DNA of 64,000 nt from JAHQVI01 sp963749875 (GCA_963749875.1 CAVVOX010000003.1:372001-436000); one strand, 5' to 3'; shown: positions 36,875 to 46,460, counted from the stretch's first letter. A program made the numbers and translations. The notes: a model not told the origin generated them from the sequence alone.

Positions 36875-37774
36875 GTGACCGTTTGAGAATGCAGTTTGCA
36901 AATCAGCGCGTTTGTGATTCACGATATTTATGTGGACACGAGAGACGCGGGGCCGGATGGCCGAGATTGAGCGGCGCACGAAGCGCTATCCCACGGATTT
37001 GACTGATGCGGAATGGGCGCGGATCGCGCCTTTGTTGCCGGCGCCGCGGCGGCGCGGGCGCAAGCCGGGCGTGGATTTGCGCGAGATCCTCAACGCCATT
37101 CGCTACATGGCGCGCTCCGGTGGCGGCTGGCGGATGCTGCCGAAGGATTTTCCGCCTTGGCAGACCGTTTACTGGTGGTTCCGGCGGTTTGTCCGGCTCA
37201 TGCTGTTCAGGACGATCCATGATGTCGCCTTGATGCTTGACCGGGAGCGTGCGGGGCGTGAGGCAAGTCCCGAGGGTGGCGTGCTCGACAGCCAGACTGT
37301 CAAGGCTCCGGCGGCGCAGGAAAGGGGCTTCGACGGCGGCAAGCGGATCGTGGGACGCAAGCGCCATATCGCGGTCGATACGGACGGACGGCTCCTGCTG
37401 GTGAACCTTACGCCCGCCGACATCTCCGACAGCGCCGGGGCGCAGATGATCCTCGACGCCATCCGCAAGCGCTGGCCATGGCTCAAGCATCTGTTCGCCG
37501 ATGGCGGCTATAACCGTACCCAGCTTATGGACAAGGCCGTCTTCCTCGACTTCGTTGTCGAAATCGTTCGCAGGATGGAAGGGCAAAAAGGCTTCGAAGT
37601 TCTGCCCCGGCGCTGGGTCGTCGAGCGCACCTTTGCCTGGATGACCCGATGGCGGCGTCTCATACGCGACTACGAACAACGCATCGACGTCTCCGAGGCC
37701 ATGATCCATGTCGCCATGGGAAGTCTCCTACTGCGAAGGATCAGCCATTGAGGGATTTCTCAAACGGACTCTAA
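36875..37774 (+). mobile_element. IS5-family insertion sequence
   Basis: About 0.9 kb bounded by imperfect terminal inverted repeats sharing CCGTTTGAGAA (36880-36889 region; inverse TTCTCAAACGG at 37758-37767) and flanked by CTAA (36871-36874 and 37771-37774), consistent with the 4-bp YTAR-type target duplication of IS5. It carries one intact transposase gene. It lies between mtnP and apt, which are otherwise neighbours in related genomes. Confidence 0.85.
36957..37751 (+). CDS. IS5-family transposase
   Basis: 264-residue DDE transposase. The N-terminal domain (RYPTDLTDAEWARIAPLLP, DLREILNAIRYMARSGGGWRMLP) and the catalytic residues in VLDSQTVKA (Asp), LFADGGYNR (Asp) and RWVVERTFAWMTRWRRLIRDYE (Glu) are all present. 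A single frame holds the entire enzyme, so no programmed frameshift is needed. An in-frame ATG at 36930 would add 9 residues. Confidence 0.93.
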   Translation: MAEIERRTKRYPTDLTDAEWARIAPLLPAPRRRGRKPGVDLREILNAIRYMARSGGGWRMLPKDFPPWQTVYWWFRRFVRLMLFRTIHDVALMLDRERAGREASPEGGVLDSQTVKAPAAQERGFDGGKRIVGRKRHIAVDTDGRLLLVNLTPADISDSAGAQMILDAIRKRWPWLKHLFADGGYNRTQLMDKAVFLDFVVEIVRRMEGQKGFEVLPRRWVVERTFAWMTRWRRLIRDYEQRIDVSEAMIHVAMGSLLLRRISH

Positions 37775-37858
37775 GGCCTTCGGCAATTGTTTGGACGTTC
37801 GGCAATGGGCGGGTACAACGGCCCGGACGACTGTTGAGAAGATTTGCGGGGTGATCCT

Positions 37859-38404
37859 ATGAATATGCGCGTCGATCTCGATCTGAAATCCCTGGTCCGC
37901 ACCATTCCCGATTATCCCAAGCCGGGCATCATGTTCCGCGATGTCACGACGCTTCTGAAGGACGCGGCGGGTTTCAATGCCTGCATCGAACTGCTGGCCG
38001 AGCCCTACCGGACGGCAGGCGTCGAAGCGGTCGTCGGCATCGAGGCGCGCGGCTTCATCCTCGGCGGCGCGGTGGCGGATCGTTTGGGGACCGGTTTCAT
38101 CCCATTGCGCAAGAAAGGCAAATTGCCCTGGCGCGCCATCGGGCAGGACTACGAGCTGGAATATGGCGCCGACGTCATCGAGGTGCATGAGGACGCCATT
38201 CGGCAGGGCGAGCGCGTCCTGATCGTCGATGATCTGATCGCCACGGGCGGCACGGCGGAAGCCGCGGCCAAGCTGATTGCGCGTGTCGGCGGCGTCACGA
38301 TCGGCGCCGCCTTCGTCATCGATCTGCCGGAACTCGGCGGAGCCAAGCGGCTCGAAGCGTATGGCGTGCCCTGTCATTCGCTGATCGCGTTCGAGGGACA
38401 TTGA
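37859..38404 (+). CDS. apt: Adenine phosphoribosyltransferase
   Basis: 181-residue purine-salvage enzyme that converts adenine and PRPP to AMP. The family start KSLVRTIPDYPKPGIMFRDVT, the region GIEARGFILGGAVAD, and the PRPP-binding loop RVLIVDDLIATGGTAEAA are clear. It would use the adenine released by MtnP, from which it is now split by the IS element. The insertion may have cut it off from the mtnP promoter. Start ATG 37859; 37865 is also possible. Confidence 0.96.
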   Translation: MNMRVDLDLKSLVRTIPDYPKPGIMFRDVTTLLKDAAGFNACIELLAEPYRTAGVEAVVGIEARGFILGGAVADRLGTGFIPLRKKGKLPWRAIGQDYELEYGADVIEVHEDAIRQGERVLIVDDLIATGGTAEAAAKLIARVGGVTIGAAFVIDLPELGGAKRLEAYGVPCHSLIAFEGH

Positions 38405-38547
38405 GGCTTGAACAAGCGCTTCCCTCATTGGGGATTTCCCGCGCCACTCGGGATGCAAAACGCCCCGCCCGCCATTGCCTCGGCGCCTGTGATCCGCTAA
38501 GAGCGCTCCATCTGCAATTCGTCAAAAAATGCCAGGAGCGCCTTTCC

Positions 38548-39879
38548 ATGCGCATGAGCCGCTATTTCCTGCCGATATTGCGTGATGACCCGAAAGAGGC
38601 CGAGATCGTCTCGCACCGGCTGATGCTGCGCGCCGGGCTGATCCGCCAGTCGAGCGCGGGCATCTATTCCTGGCTGCCGCTCGGCCTTCGCGTGCTGAAG
38701 AAGATCGAGCAAATCGTCCGCGAGGAGCAGGACCGCTCAGGCGCCATCGAGCTGCTCATGCCGACCATCCAGCCCGCCGATCTGTGGCGCGAGAGCGGGC
38801 GCTATGACGATTACGGCGCGGAGATGCTGCGCATCCAGGACCGGCACGAGCGCGACATGCTCTACGGACCGACCAACGAAGAGCAGATCACGCAGATCTT
38901 CCGCGACAATGTGAAGAGCTATCGCGACCTGCCGCGCAATCTCTACCACATCCAATGGAAATTCCGTGACGAGATCCGTCCGCGTTTCGGCGTCATGCGC
39001 GGGCGGGAATTTCTGATGAAGGACGCCTATTCCTTCGATCTCAGTCGCGAAGGCGCCCGGCGCGCCTACAATAAGATGTTCGTCGCCTATCTGCGCACCT
39101 TTCATCGGATGGGCCTGAAGGCGATCCCGATGAAGGCGGAGACCGGTCCGATCGGCGGCGATCTCAGCCACGAATTCATTATTCTGGCCGAGACCGGCGA
39201 AAGCGAGGTGTTCTGCCACCGGGATTTGGTCGAAATGGATGTGCCGCCCGAAGACACCGATTACGATCAGGATCTCTCGCCGATCATCAAGCAATGGACG
39301 AGCCTTTACGCGGCGACCGACGACATGCACGACGCGGCGCGTTTCAAAAGGGAAGTGCCGGAGAAAAAGCGCCTTTCCGCGCGTGGCATCGAGGTCGGCC
39401 ATATTTTTTATTTCGGCACCAAATATTCCAAGCCGATGAAGGCGCAGGTGCAGGGGCCGGAGGGCGATCTGATCCTGGTCGAAAGTGGCTCTTACGGCAT
39501 CGGTGTTTCCCGTCTTGTCGGCGCGATCATCGAGGCGAGCCACGATGAGGCCGGCATCATCTGGCCGCAATCGGTTGCGCCCTTCGCGATCGGCCTGATC
39601 AATCTGAAAGCCGGCGACTCCGCGACTGACGGGGCCTGCGAGGCGCTTTACCGGGGCCTGAGCGCCGCCGGGATCGAGGTGCTTTACGACGATACGGACG
39701 AGCGCGCCGGGGCGAAATTCAAGACCATGGACCTGATCGGCCTGCCCTGGCAGGTGATCGTCGGCCCGAAGGGGCTGGAAAAGGGCGAAGTCGAGCTGAA
39801 GAACCGGGCGAGCGGCGCGCGGGAAGCGCTCAAACTCGAAACTGCCATAAATTCGCTGCAAAAGAGGCTGTCTCTCTAG
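38548..39879 (+). CDS. proS: Prolyl-tRNA synthetase
   Basis: 443-residue class II aminoacyl-tRNA synthetase of the short alphaproteobacterial form, lacking the internal editing domain. Class II motifs are seen: motif 2 region RNLYHIQWKFRDEIRPRFGVMRGREFLMKDAYSF and motif 3 GSYGIGVSRLVGAIIE; a C-terminal anticodon-binding domain follows. The frame opens at 38401 overlapping apt, but the family start MRMSRYFLPILRDDPKEAE and a CAGGAG site place it at 38548. In related genomes proS follows the DUF1467 gene. Its TAG stop is part of a palindromic repeat. Confidence 0.95.
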   Translation: MRMSRYFLPILRDDPKEAEIVSHRLMLRAGLIRQSSAGIYSWLPLGLRVLKKIEQIVREEQDRSGAIELLMPTIQPADLWRESGRYDDYGAEMLRIQDRHERDMLYGPTNEEQITQIFRDNVKSYRDLPRNLYHIQWKFRDEIRPRFGVMRGREFLMKDAYSFDLSREGARRAYNKMFVAYLRTFHRMGLKAIPMKAETGPIGGDLSHEFIILAETGESEVFCHRDLVEMDVPPEDTDYDQDLSPIIKQWTSLYAATDDMHDAARFKREVPEKKRLSARGIEVGHIFYFGTKYSKPMKAQVQGPEGDLILVESGSYGIGVSRLVGAIIEASHDEAGIIWPQSVAPFAIGLINLKAGDSATDGACEALYRGLSAAGIEVLYDDTDERAGAKFKTMDLIGLPWQVIVGPKGLEKGEVELKNRASGAREALKLETAINSLQKRLSL

Positions 39880-39950
39880 TGTGACGATCCAGAAGTTCGT
39901 CATGCCTCGCAGCAAGTGCCGAACGAACGTCTGGATCTGAATCACACTAG
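39876..39950. repeat. CTAGTGTGA palindromic element
   Basis: CTAGTGTGA at the left end pairs with TCACACTAG at the right end, and inner arms TCCAGAAGTTCGT / ACGAACGTCTGGA pair imperfectly. The proS stop codon TAG is inside the left end. Confidence 0.75.
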
Positions 39951-39963
39951 TAATATCAATAGG

Positions 39964-40041
39964 CTAGTGTCCCTTGAGATTCCGAAGTTCGCTACGGAGC
40001 GTGCCGAGACGACAGGGCGAACTTCGGAATCGGGACATTAG
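39964..40041. repeat. CTAGTGTCC palindromic element
   Basis: Ends CTAGTGTCC and GGGACATTAG; inner perfect 15-bp arms at 39978-39992 and 40017-40031 (GATTCCGAAGTTCGC). Related to the preceding element and arranged in tandem with it. The rest of the 312-base gap to lolC shows no gene. Confidence 0.75.
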
Positions 40042-40191
40042 CCACGTTCGGCGGGGCCGCGGCCGGATGCAAGAGGGGATCGCCGCCGGTTTTGCCGCAA
40101 ATCGGCGCGCAAATGGGTAAAATGCAGGATCGTACCGATTCGATCCCGAAATCGGCGCTCAGCGCCAAAAGGATCGAGAAAGCGAAGCATA

Positions 40192-41460
40192 GTGGCTGAC
40201 CTCGCCGATACCAGGCCATTTGCGCCGTTTGAATGGATGCTCGCCCTGCGCTATTTGCGGGCGCGGCGCAAGGAAGGCTTCATCTCCGTCATTGCCGGTT
40301 TCTCCTTTGTCGGCATCATGCTCGGCGTCGCCACGCTTATCATCGTGATGTCGGTGATGAACGGCTTCCGCACCGAGCTTTTCCATAAGATCCTGGGCCT
40401 CAACGGCCATATGCTGGTCCGTCCTCTGGGCAAGGATTTCACCGATTATGCCGAGGTGGCGAACCGGCTCCGGCAGGTCGACGGTGTCGTGGAGGTGCTG
40501 CCGATCGTCGAAGGCCAGGTGCTGATGACGACCAATCTCGCCTCCAACGGCGTCTTCGTGCGCGGCGTGCGCGAGGCCGACCTCAAAGCGCTCAAGGGCG
40601 TCTCCTCGAATGTCCGTTTCGGCAGTCTGGACGGCTTCGACGGCCGGCAAGGCATTGCCATCGGCATCCGGCTGGCCAATACGCTGGGCGTCCGTCTGGG
40701 GGACCCCGTCACCATCGTCTCCCCGCGCGGCTCCTCCACGCCTTTCGGCACCACGCCGCGCGTGAAACGCTATCCGGTGACGGCGATCTTCGAGATCGGA
40801 ATGTCGGAATATGATGCGACCATCGCCTTCCTGCCGCTCGCCGAGGCGCAGAAATTCTTCAATCTCAAGAACGCCGTGCAGATCGTCGAGGTGCTGATCG
40901 ACGATCCCGATCAGGTCGAGGCCATGCGCCCCGCAATCGCCGCCGCCGCCGGCAATGAAATGCACATCACCGATTGGCGCCAGCGCCACGCCACCTTCTA
41001 CAACACGCTGCAGATCGAGCGGAACGTGATGTTCCTGATCCTGATGCTGATCGTCCTGGTCGCCGCGCTCAACATCATCAGCGGCCTGATCATGCTCGTC
41101 AAGGACAAGGGCCGCGACATCGGCATTCTGCGGACCATGGGCGCGGGCCGCGGCGCGATCATGCGGGTCTTCTTCATCACCGGCGCCAGCATCGGCATCA
41201 TCGGCACGATGGCCGGGCTCATTCTCGGCGTCCTCGTCTGCCTCAATATCGAGGAGATTCGCCAGTTCATCTCCTGGCTGACCAGCACGCAGCTCTTCTC
41301 GCCCGAGGTCTATTTCCTGACCCGCATGCCGGCCGAGATGGATCTGCAAGAGGTCGCAGCCGTCGTCATCATGGCACTGAGCCTGTCCATCCTTGCGACG
41401 CTCTATCCGTCATGGCGCGCGGCCCGTCTCGATCCGGTCGACGCTTTGCGAAATGAGTGA
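40192..41460 (+). CDS. lolC: Lipoprotein-releasing ABC transporter permease (LolC/LolE family)
   Basis: 422-residue inner-membrane protein that, with LolD, releases lipoproteins from the inner membrane to LolA. An N-terminal helix (FISVIAGFSFVGIMLGVATLIIVMSVMNGF) is followed by a large periplasmic MacB-like domain (~residues 55-270) and three FtsX-type C-terminal helices. It starts at a GTG (40192). In alphaproteobacteria one LolC/E-type (often called LolF) protein does both roles, which fits the single permease here. It overlaps lolD by 8 bases. Confidence 0.94.
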   Translation: MADLADTRPFAPFEWMLALRYLRARRKEGFISVIAGFSFVGIMLGVATLIIVMSVMNGFRTELFHKILGLNGHMLVRPLGKDFTDYAEVANRLRQVDGVVEVLPIVEGQVLMTTNLASNGVFVRGVREADLKALKGVSSNVRFGSLDGFDGRQGIAIGIRLANTLGVRLGDPVTIVSPRGSSTPFGTTPRVKRYPVTAIFEIGMSEYDATIAFLPLAEAQKFFNLKNAVQIVEVLIDDPDQVEAMRPAIAAAAGNEMHITDWRQRHATFYNTLQIERNVMFLILMLIVLVAALNIISGLIMLVKDKGRDIGILRTMGAGRGAIMRVFFITGASIGIIGTMAGLILGVLVCLNIEEIRQFISWLTSTQLFSPEVYFLTRMPAEMDLQEVAAVVIMALSLSILATLYPSWRAARLDPVDALRNE

Positions 41461-42187
41461 CGCCATGGAGCAGCGCATCAGACATCCAATCCTGAGACTC
41501 ATCGACCTCAAACGCAGCTTCCGGCAGGGCGACAGGGAGCTGCGCGTGCTCGACGGCGCCTCGGCTGATTTTTATGAGGGTGAGGCGATTGCACTGGTTG
41601 CCCCTTCCGGCGGCGGTAAATCGACGCTCCTGCAGGTCGCCGGGCTGCTTGACAGAGCCGACAGCGGCTCGATCATGCTGGGCGGCCGCGACTGCGCCCA
41701 GCTCAACGACAGTGAACGCACCAGGATCCGGCGCACCGAGATCGGCTTTGTCTACCAGTTTCACCATCTCCTGCCCGAATTCACCGCGCTGGAAAATGTC
41801 GTCATCCCGCAGCGCATTGCCGGGCTGAGCCGGGTCGAGGCGGAAAAGCGCGCCACCGATCTGCTCACCCTCTTCGGCCTCAAAGAGCGGATGACGCACC
41901 GGCCCGGCGAACTCTCCGGCGGTGAGCAACAGCGTGTCGCCATCGCCCGGGCCGTGGCCAATGGGCCGCTGATCCTGCTTGCCGACGAGCCGACGGGCAA
42001 TCTCGATCCCGAGACCGCCGAGCGCGTCTTCCAGCAGCTCCTGCAATTCGTCCGCAAGGCCGGTGTTGTCGCGCTCATCGCCACGCACAATTATGAGCTC
42101 GCCCAGCGCATGGATCGTGTGCTGCGGCTCGATCACGGCAAGCTCGTCGAGCACACGTTCACCGAGGTTGCGCAGGAAGCCTCTTGA
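41453..42187 (+). CDS. lolD: Lipoprotein-releasing ABC transporter ATP-binding protein
   Basis: 244-residue ABC ATPase. Walker A is APSGGGKSTL, the signature LSGGEQQRVAIARA, Walker B LILLADEPTGNLD, and the switch His in IATHNYELA. It provides energy for lipoprotein release with the upstream permease. The ATG at 41453 lies within the end of lolC; another at 41465 is possible. dnaE often follows in relatives, but here a repeat-containing gap and rimO follow. Confidence 0.95.
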   Translation: MSDAMEQRIRHPILRLIDLKRSFRQGDRELRVLDGASADFYEGEAIALVAPSGGGKSTLLQVAGLLDRADSGSIMLGGRDCAQLNDSERTRIRRTEIGFVYQFHHLLPEFTALENVVIPQRIAGLSRVEAEKRATDLLTLFGLKERMTHRPGELSGGEQQRVAIARAVANGPLILLADEPTGNLDPETAERVFQQLLQFVRKAGVVALIATHNYELAQRMDRVLRLDHGKLVEHTFTEVAQEAS

Positions 42188-42330
42188 AGGCAGCGCGGCA
42201 AGCCCGGAGACGCCTTTATGCGGGTAAGCTTTGACGGAGCCGTCCGAAAGACTTTATTTGTCGCGCCGGACCTGATCCCGCGCCCAATCTTCTATCAACC
42301 GCGCACTGACGTTGCGGATATGCCAATAGG

Positions 42331-42360
42331 CCCCGGATCTCCGCTTCGCTCCGTCCGGGG
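42331..42360. repeat. CCCCGGA...TCCGGGG palindrome between lolD and rimO
   Basis: CCCCGGA and TCCGGGG arms close a GC-rich loop containing CTTCGCTCC. It sits between convergent genes lolD and rimO and may end transcription of both. Confidence 0.5.
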
Positions 42361-42392
42361 CGACGTTCGTTTCCACCAAACATGATCGTGCA

Positions 42393-43755
42393 TTAGGAGA
42401 CCAGCCGGCCCCAGCAATCATATTCGTCCGTCTCCTCGACCACGACCTGCACGATATCACCCGGCGCCAGCCCATCGGCATCTTCCAGAAACACCGAGCC
42501 GTCAATGTCCGGCGCGTCCCAGGTCGAACGGCCGATCGCGCCGTCCTCATCGACCTCGTCGATGATCACCTCAATCTCCTGGCCTTGGCGTGCCGCCATG
42601 ACCTCGGCGCTGACCGCTTTCTGCGCCTCCATGAAGCGCTCATAGCGCTCGGCCTTGACCTCTTCCGGCACCTGGCCCTCAAAGGCGCGCGAAGCCGCGC
42701 CCTCGACATTTTCATATTTGAAGCAGCCCACGCGGGCGAGCCTGGCTTCCTTCATCCAGTCGAGCAGAAAGGCGAAATCCGCCTCGGTCTCGCCGGGAAA
42801 GCCGACAATGAAGGTGGAGCGGATGGCAAGGTCGGGCACGATTTCGCGCCAGCGGGCAATGCGCTCCAGCGTCTTTTCCTGGTTTGCCGGGCGGCGCATG
42901 GCCTTGAGCACGCTTGGCGCGGCGTGCTGGAAGGGGATGTCAAGATAGGGCAGGATCCTGCCCTCCGCCATCAGTGGCAGCACCTCATCGACATGCGGAT
43001 AAGGGTAGACGTAATGCAGCCGCACCCAGGCGCCGAGGCTCCCCAGCGCCGCGCAGAGATCATAGAAGCGCGCCTTGAGCGGTTCGCCCCGCCAGTCGCT
43101 TTCGGCGAATTTCACGTCGACGCCGTAAGCGCTGGTGTCCTGGCTGATGACGAGCAACTCGCGCACGCCGCGGCGAGCGAGTTGTTCGGCCTCCTGCATG
43201 ACATCCGCCGCCGGGCGGCTGGCGAGCGGGCCCGCGCAATTGCGGGATGATGCAGAAGGCGCACTTGTTGTTGCAGCCTTCGGAGATCTTCAGATAGGCG
43301 AAATGGTCCGGCGTCAGGCGCAGCCCCGAAGGCGGCACGAGGTCGAGGAAGGCGCATGCGGCGGCAGGGGCGGCCTCGCGGACGGCCTCCATGACGCGCT
43401 CATATTGATGCGGGCCGGTGACGGCGAGCACGTCCGGGAAGGCGGCGCGGATGCGCTTGTCCTCGACGCCGAAACAGCCCGTGACGACGACGCGGCCATT
43501 CTCCGCCATGGCCTCGCCGATGGCATCCAGGCTCTCGGCCTTGGCGCTGTCGAGAAAGCCGCAAGTGTTGACGATGACGACATCGGCGCCGTCATAGCTC
43601 GGGGCGATCTCATAGCCTTCCGCGCGCAGCCGCGTGATGATGCGCTCACTATCGACCAGCGCCTTGGCGCAGCCGAGGCTGACGAAGCCGACCTTGGGAG
43701 CGGCTTTCGATGCGGGTGTCTCTGCGGCCTTGGAAGCCGCGATCGTTTCGGTCAT
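42393..43755 (-). CDS. rimO: Ribosomal protein S12 methylthiotransferase RimO, apparent +1 frameshift near 43236
   Basis: A 453-residue RimO is recovered when one base is skipped near 43236 (GGG-C-CCGCTC on the coding strand). The UPF0004 domain (VSLGCAKALVDSERI, NTCGFLDSAKAES), the radical-SAM cluster CNNKCAFC (Cys-x3-Cys-x2-Cys), the LDIPFQHAAP block and a C-terminal TRAM domain are all present. RimO methylthiolates Asp88 of S12. The break falls just after the radical-SAM motif. The stop of the next minus-strand gene (the zinc peptidase) overlaps its start, so they may be coupled. Confidence 0.92.
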
Positions 43756-44471
43756 ATGCGGAGAACTCTCAGCCAGCGGGCGATGTTGATCAAGCTCATA
43801 AGGGCTGCGGCGACATAGGTAAAGGCCGCCGCGCGTAAAATGGAACGGGCGGCTGGGAAATCGCGCTCCGGAATGTAGCGGCCCGCCTTGAGGACCGGGA
43901 GCGCGCGGCCGAAGCTGGCGTCGAATTCGACGGGCAGTGTGGTCAGATGCAGGACGGCGCCCATGCTCATGATGCCAATGCCGGCGGCGATCGGGATCAG
44001 CGCACCGGCCGGATGCCGGGTCAGCGCCGCCGCGAATGGCGCGGCGATCATGACGATGCTACCCACACGCTGGATGATGATGGCGGTTTTGGCGAGCCGG
44101 GTGCGTGCCTTGAGCGGCTTGTAATTCGTGGCGTCCTGCATGGCGTGGCCGACTTCATGGGCGGCGATCACAACGGCGGTGAGGGAACGGCCGCCATAAT
44201 GTTGGGGAAGCAAGCGGACGATCTTCGCGCTCGGGTCATAATGGTCGCCCTGCGCCGTTTCTTCGACCTTGACGTCGCCGAGCCCCATCTCGTCGAGCAA
44301 ATGGCGCGCCAATTCACCGCCCGTGCCCGGAAAGTCGGACCGCTCACGGCTGTGACGCGCCAGCACGGACTGCACCCAGAAAGACGGCAGAACGGCGAGC
44401 GTCAGAATGACGAGCAAGATGAGGATTGCGACCAGGTGGATACACTCACGCAGATGACTATTCCAGATCAA
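43752..44471 (-). CDS. Membrane zinc metallopeptidase, YugP family
   Basis: A ~239-residue membrane peptidase: one N-terminal helix (LVAILILLVILTLAVLPSFWV), the family block ERSDFPGTGGELARHLLDEMG, GDHYDP, the metal site AAHEVGHAMQ (HExxH) and three further hydrophobic segments. The substrate is unknown. The start is not settled: no ATG lies near the expected N-terminus. The frame runs into repeat copy 4 and offers TTG 44471 or GTG 44492 inside the repeat, or an ATG at 44570 that would add ~33 repeat-encoded residues. The gene's original start region may have been replaced by the repeat. Confidence 0.82.
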   Translation of the reverse strand: MIWNSHLRECIHLVAILILLVILTLAVLPSFWVQSVLARHSRERSDFPGTGGELARHLLDEMGLGDVKVEETAQGDHYDPSAKIVRLLPQHYGGRSLTAVVIAAHEVGHAMQDATNYKPLKARTRLAKTAIIIQRVGSIVMIAAPFAAALTRHPAGALIPIAAGIGIMSMGAVLHLTTLPVEFDASFGRALPVLKAGRYIPERDFPAARSILRAAAFTYVAAALMSLINIARWLRVLRI

Positions 44472-44592
44472 CCCTCGTTCAAGCGGAGTCACTTGAACGA
44501 GGTTAAGTTGATCTATTTCAAAAGACGAGCGCAACTGTTCCCACGTCCATCCCCGCTTTCGCGGGGACATGCCCGGACGCGCGTTGCGCTAG
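44465..44592 (+). repeat. Composite repeat copy 4 (modules A and B)
   Basis: Full-length copy lying over the probable 5' end of the minus-strand YugP-type gene. Palindrome GATCAACCCTCG...GGTTAAGTTGATC followed by GCGCAACTG...GCGTTGCGCTAG. Confidence 0.85.
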
Positions 44593-44613
44593 CGGCTTTT
44601 CGTGCGCCATAGG

Positions 44614-46380
44614 TCAGTCTTCGCTCGCGCCTTTTCCACGGTGTTTCTTCTTCTTTTTCTTCCCGAAGAGCCCGTCGATCACTTTGCCGAAATCATCTGC
44701 CTTGATTTGCCCGTCGGTGAGCTTCTCCACCGATTTGCCGAAAAGCTTTGCCGTGCCCCGCAAAGATTCGGAGTCCTCGATCGCATTTTCCAGGTCGGGA
44801 TAGATGTCGGGCTTCTCCCAATCGCCCTTGACGATCAGCGGGATTGAAAGCGCCGCTTCCCGATCCTGCGGATCGGCGGCGCCATTGCCGTTTGTCGCCG
44901 TGATTTTGGTCTTGAGGCGATATTTGATGCGCCCGCGCGGAATATTCGTCCTGCCCTCGCCCGTCACGGCGATATTGGGTCCGGTCAGCGACAAATCCTT
45001 CGTCGTCGCCACGCCCTGCTCGACCGTGAAGCTCGCCGCCAGCCGATCGAACGGTGTCCGCCGTCCCGCTTCCCGGCGCCATTTTCCGAATTCGCCTTCT
45101 CTGACATCGGCGACGATCAGCGGAAGATCGAGCCCCTCGATCGCACCATCGGCAATCGACAGGCTTCCTTGCCCCTTAAGCGTCTTCACAATAGCGTCCG
45201 CCGTCCTGCCGCCACCGGCAAGTTCGATCTCGGCATTTGCGCGGCCAGAGAGCCAGTCAAAACCGGACACGCCCTGGGTCAGCACAAGCGCATCGATGTT
45301 CGACATCGAGAAAGCCCCGGCGAGGATGGCCTCCGGCTGGCGCATATCGAGCGTTAGCACGCCGCTCGCCGTTCCTCCATGCAGAGCCAGATTTTTGAGC
45401 GTCACCCGCGTGGCGCCGTTGAGGCGGGCCAGGATCGTAATATCGCCCCTCGCTCCCGGCGCGGTCAGCAGGCCGTCGGAAAGCGCGATCCGCTCATCGG
45501 AAATCTCCAAGTGACCGGAAATTGCCGTACCCTCGAAGCGCGATACGAGCTCCGCGCTCGCGCCGATCATTGTCGCAAAGCTCGGTCCCGCGGTCATTTC
45601 GAGGCGAGCCGATCCGGCAAAGCGAGGCGCGGTGTCGAAAATCAGGGCGCCGTCGAGTTCGGTGCGCATTCCTTCGGAGTGAAGGGCGGCGCGCAGGGCC
45701 ATCGACCCGTCCCGCCGCTCCTGCGACCGCTCGGCCTGCGCGCTCAAGTTCACCAGCTCGCCCTTGAGCCGAAGACTGCCCTCAAGCGTCGCGCTGTTCG
45801 CCGCCCGGTTGCTGCTGAAAACGAGGTTGGCGTCCGAGACGGGCGCGCCCTGGCGCTGATCGTCTGCCTCGCTGAGCGAGCCATTGATGATGGCGATATC
45901 AACGGTCGGCAGGCGCGGCGCTCGACGCGACCGGTTCGCAGCCGTGATGGATGTCGCTTCCGCATCTTGCCTGTCGGCCAGCGCAGAATGAGAGCGGCCG
46001 GGCGCCCATTCGCTTCGCTTCAACGCCCCTGGGTCAAGCACGAGCGAGGGATTGATGAACGTGATCTTATCCAGTTCGAGCCGCCCCTCGAACAATGCCG
46101 ACGGCCGAATCGCGATGACAATGCGATCGGCGCTGACCTGCGGAGCCGCTGCCTCGTCAGCCGGCAGAGTGGCGCGAACGCCTTCGAAGGCAACGGCGGG
46201 CGCGGGAATCAGCGACAAGCGCACGCCTCCTGCGTCCTGCAGCCGCAGCCCGGTCGCCTCGGCGAGCAAGGGCCCCAGATGCCGCTTCACGGTGCTTGCC
46301 GGGATCAGAAAGGGCAGGAGAAAGACGGCGAGCGCCAGGATAGCCAGCAATCCCGCAAAAATGGCTATTAATCGCTTCAT
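44614..46380 (-). CDS. AsmA family protein
   Basis: 588-residue envelope protein: an N-terminal membrane anchor (MKRLIAIFAGLLAILALAVFLLPFLIP) followed by a long periplasmic AsmA domain, with the family N-terminus (STVKRHLGPLLAEATGLRL) and C-terminal AsmA_2 region (TLKGQGSLSIADGAIEGLDLPLIV). AsmA-like proteins span the periplasm and are linked to phospholipid or LPS transport and outer-membrane assembly; the exact role here is unknown. The C-terminus is lysine-rich (GKKKKKKHRGKG). Confidence 0.88.
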   Translation of the reverse strand: MKRLIAIFAGLLAILALAVFLLPFLIPASTVKRHLGPLLAEATGLRLQDAGGVRLSLIPAPAVAFEGVRATLPADEAAAPQVSADRIVIAIRPSALFEGRLELDKITFINPSLVLDPGALKRSEWAPGRSHSALADRQDAEATSITAANRSRRAPRLPTVDIAIINGSLSEADDQRQGAPVSDANLVFSSNRAANSATLEGSLRLKGELVNLSAQAERSQERRDGSMALRAALHSEGMRTELDGALIFDTAPRFAGSARLEMTAGPSFATMIGASAELVSRFEGTAISGHLEISDERIALSDGLLTAPGARGDITILARLNGATRVTLKNLALHGGTASGVLTLDMRQPEAILAGAFSMSNIDALVLTQGVSGFDWLSGRANAEIELAGGGRTADAIVKTLKGQGSLSIADGAIEGLDLPLIVADVREGEFGKWRREAGRRTPFDRLAASFTVEQGVATTKDLSLTGPNIAVTGEGRTNIPRGRIKYRLKTKITATNGNGAADPQDREAALSIPLIVKGDWEKPDIYPDLENAIEDSESLRGTAKLFGKSVEKLTDGQIKADDFGKVIDGLFGKKKKKKHRGKGASED

Positions 46381-46460
46381 TTTTTTGCGCCGATGCACCC
46401 GTTCCTTGGAATTATGTCAATATCGGAGAATTGGAGCAGCTTTATAGCAGCAGGAAAGGC

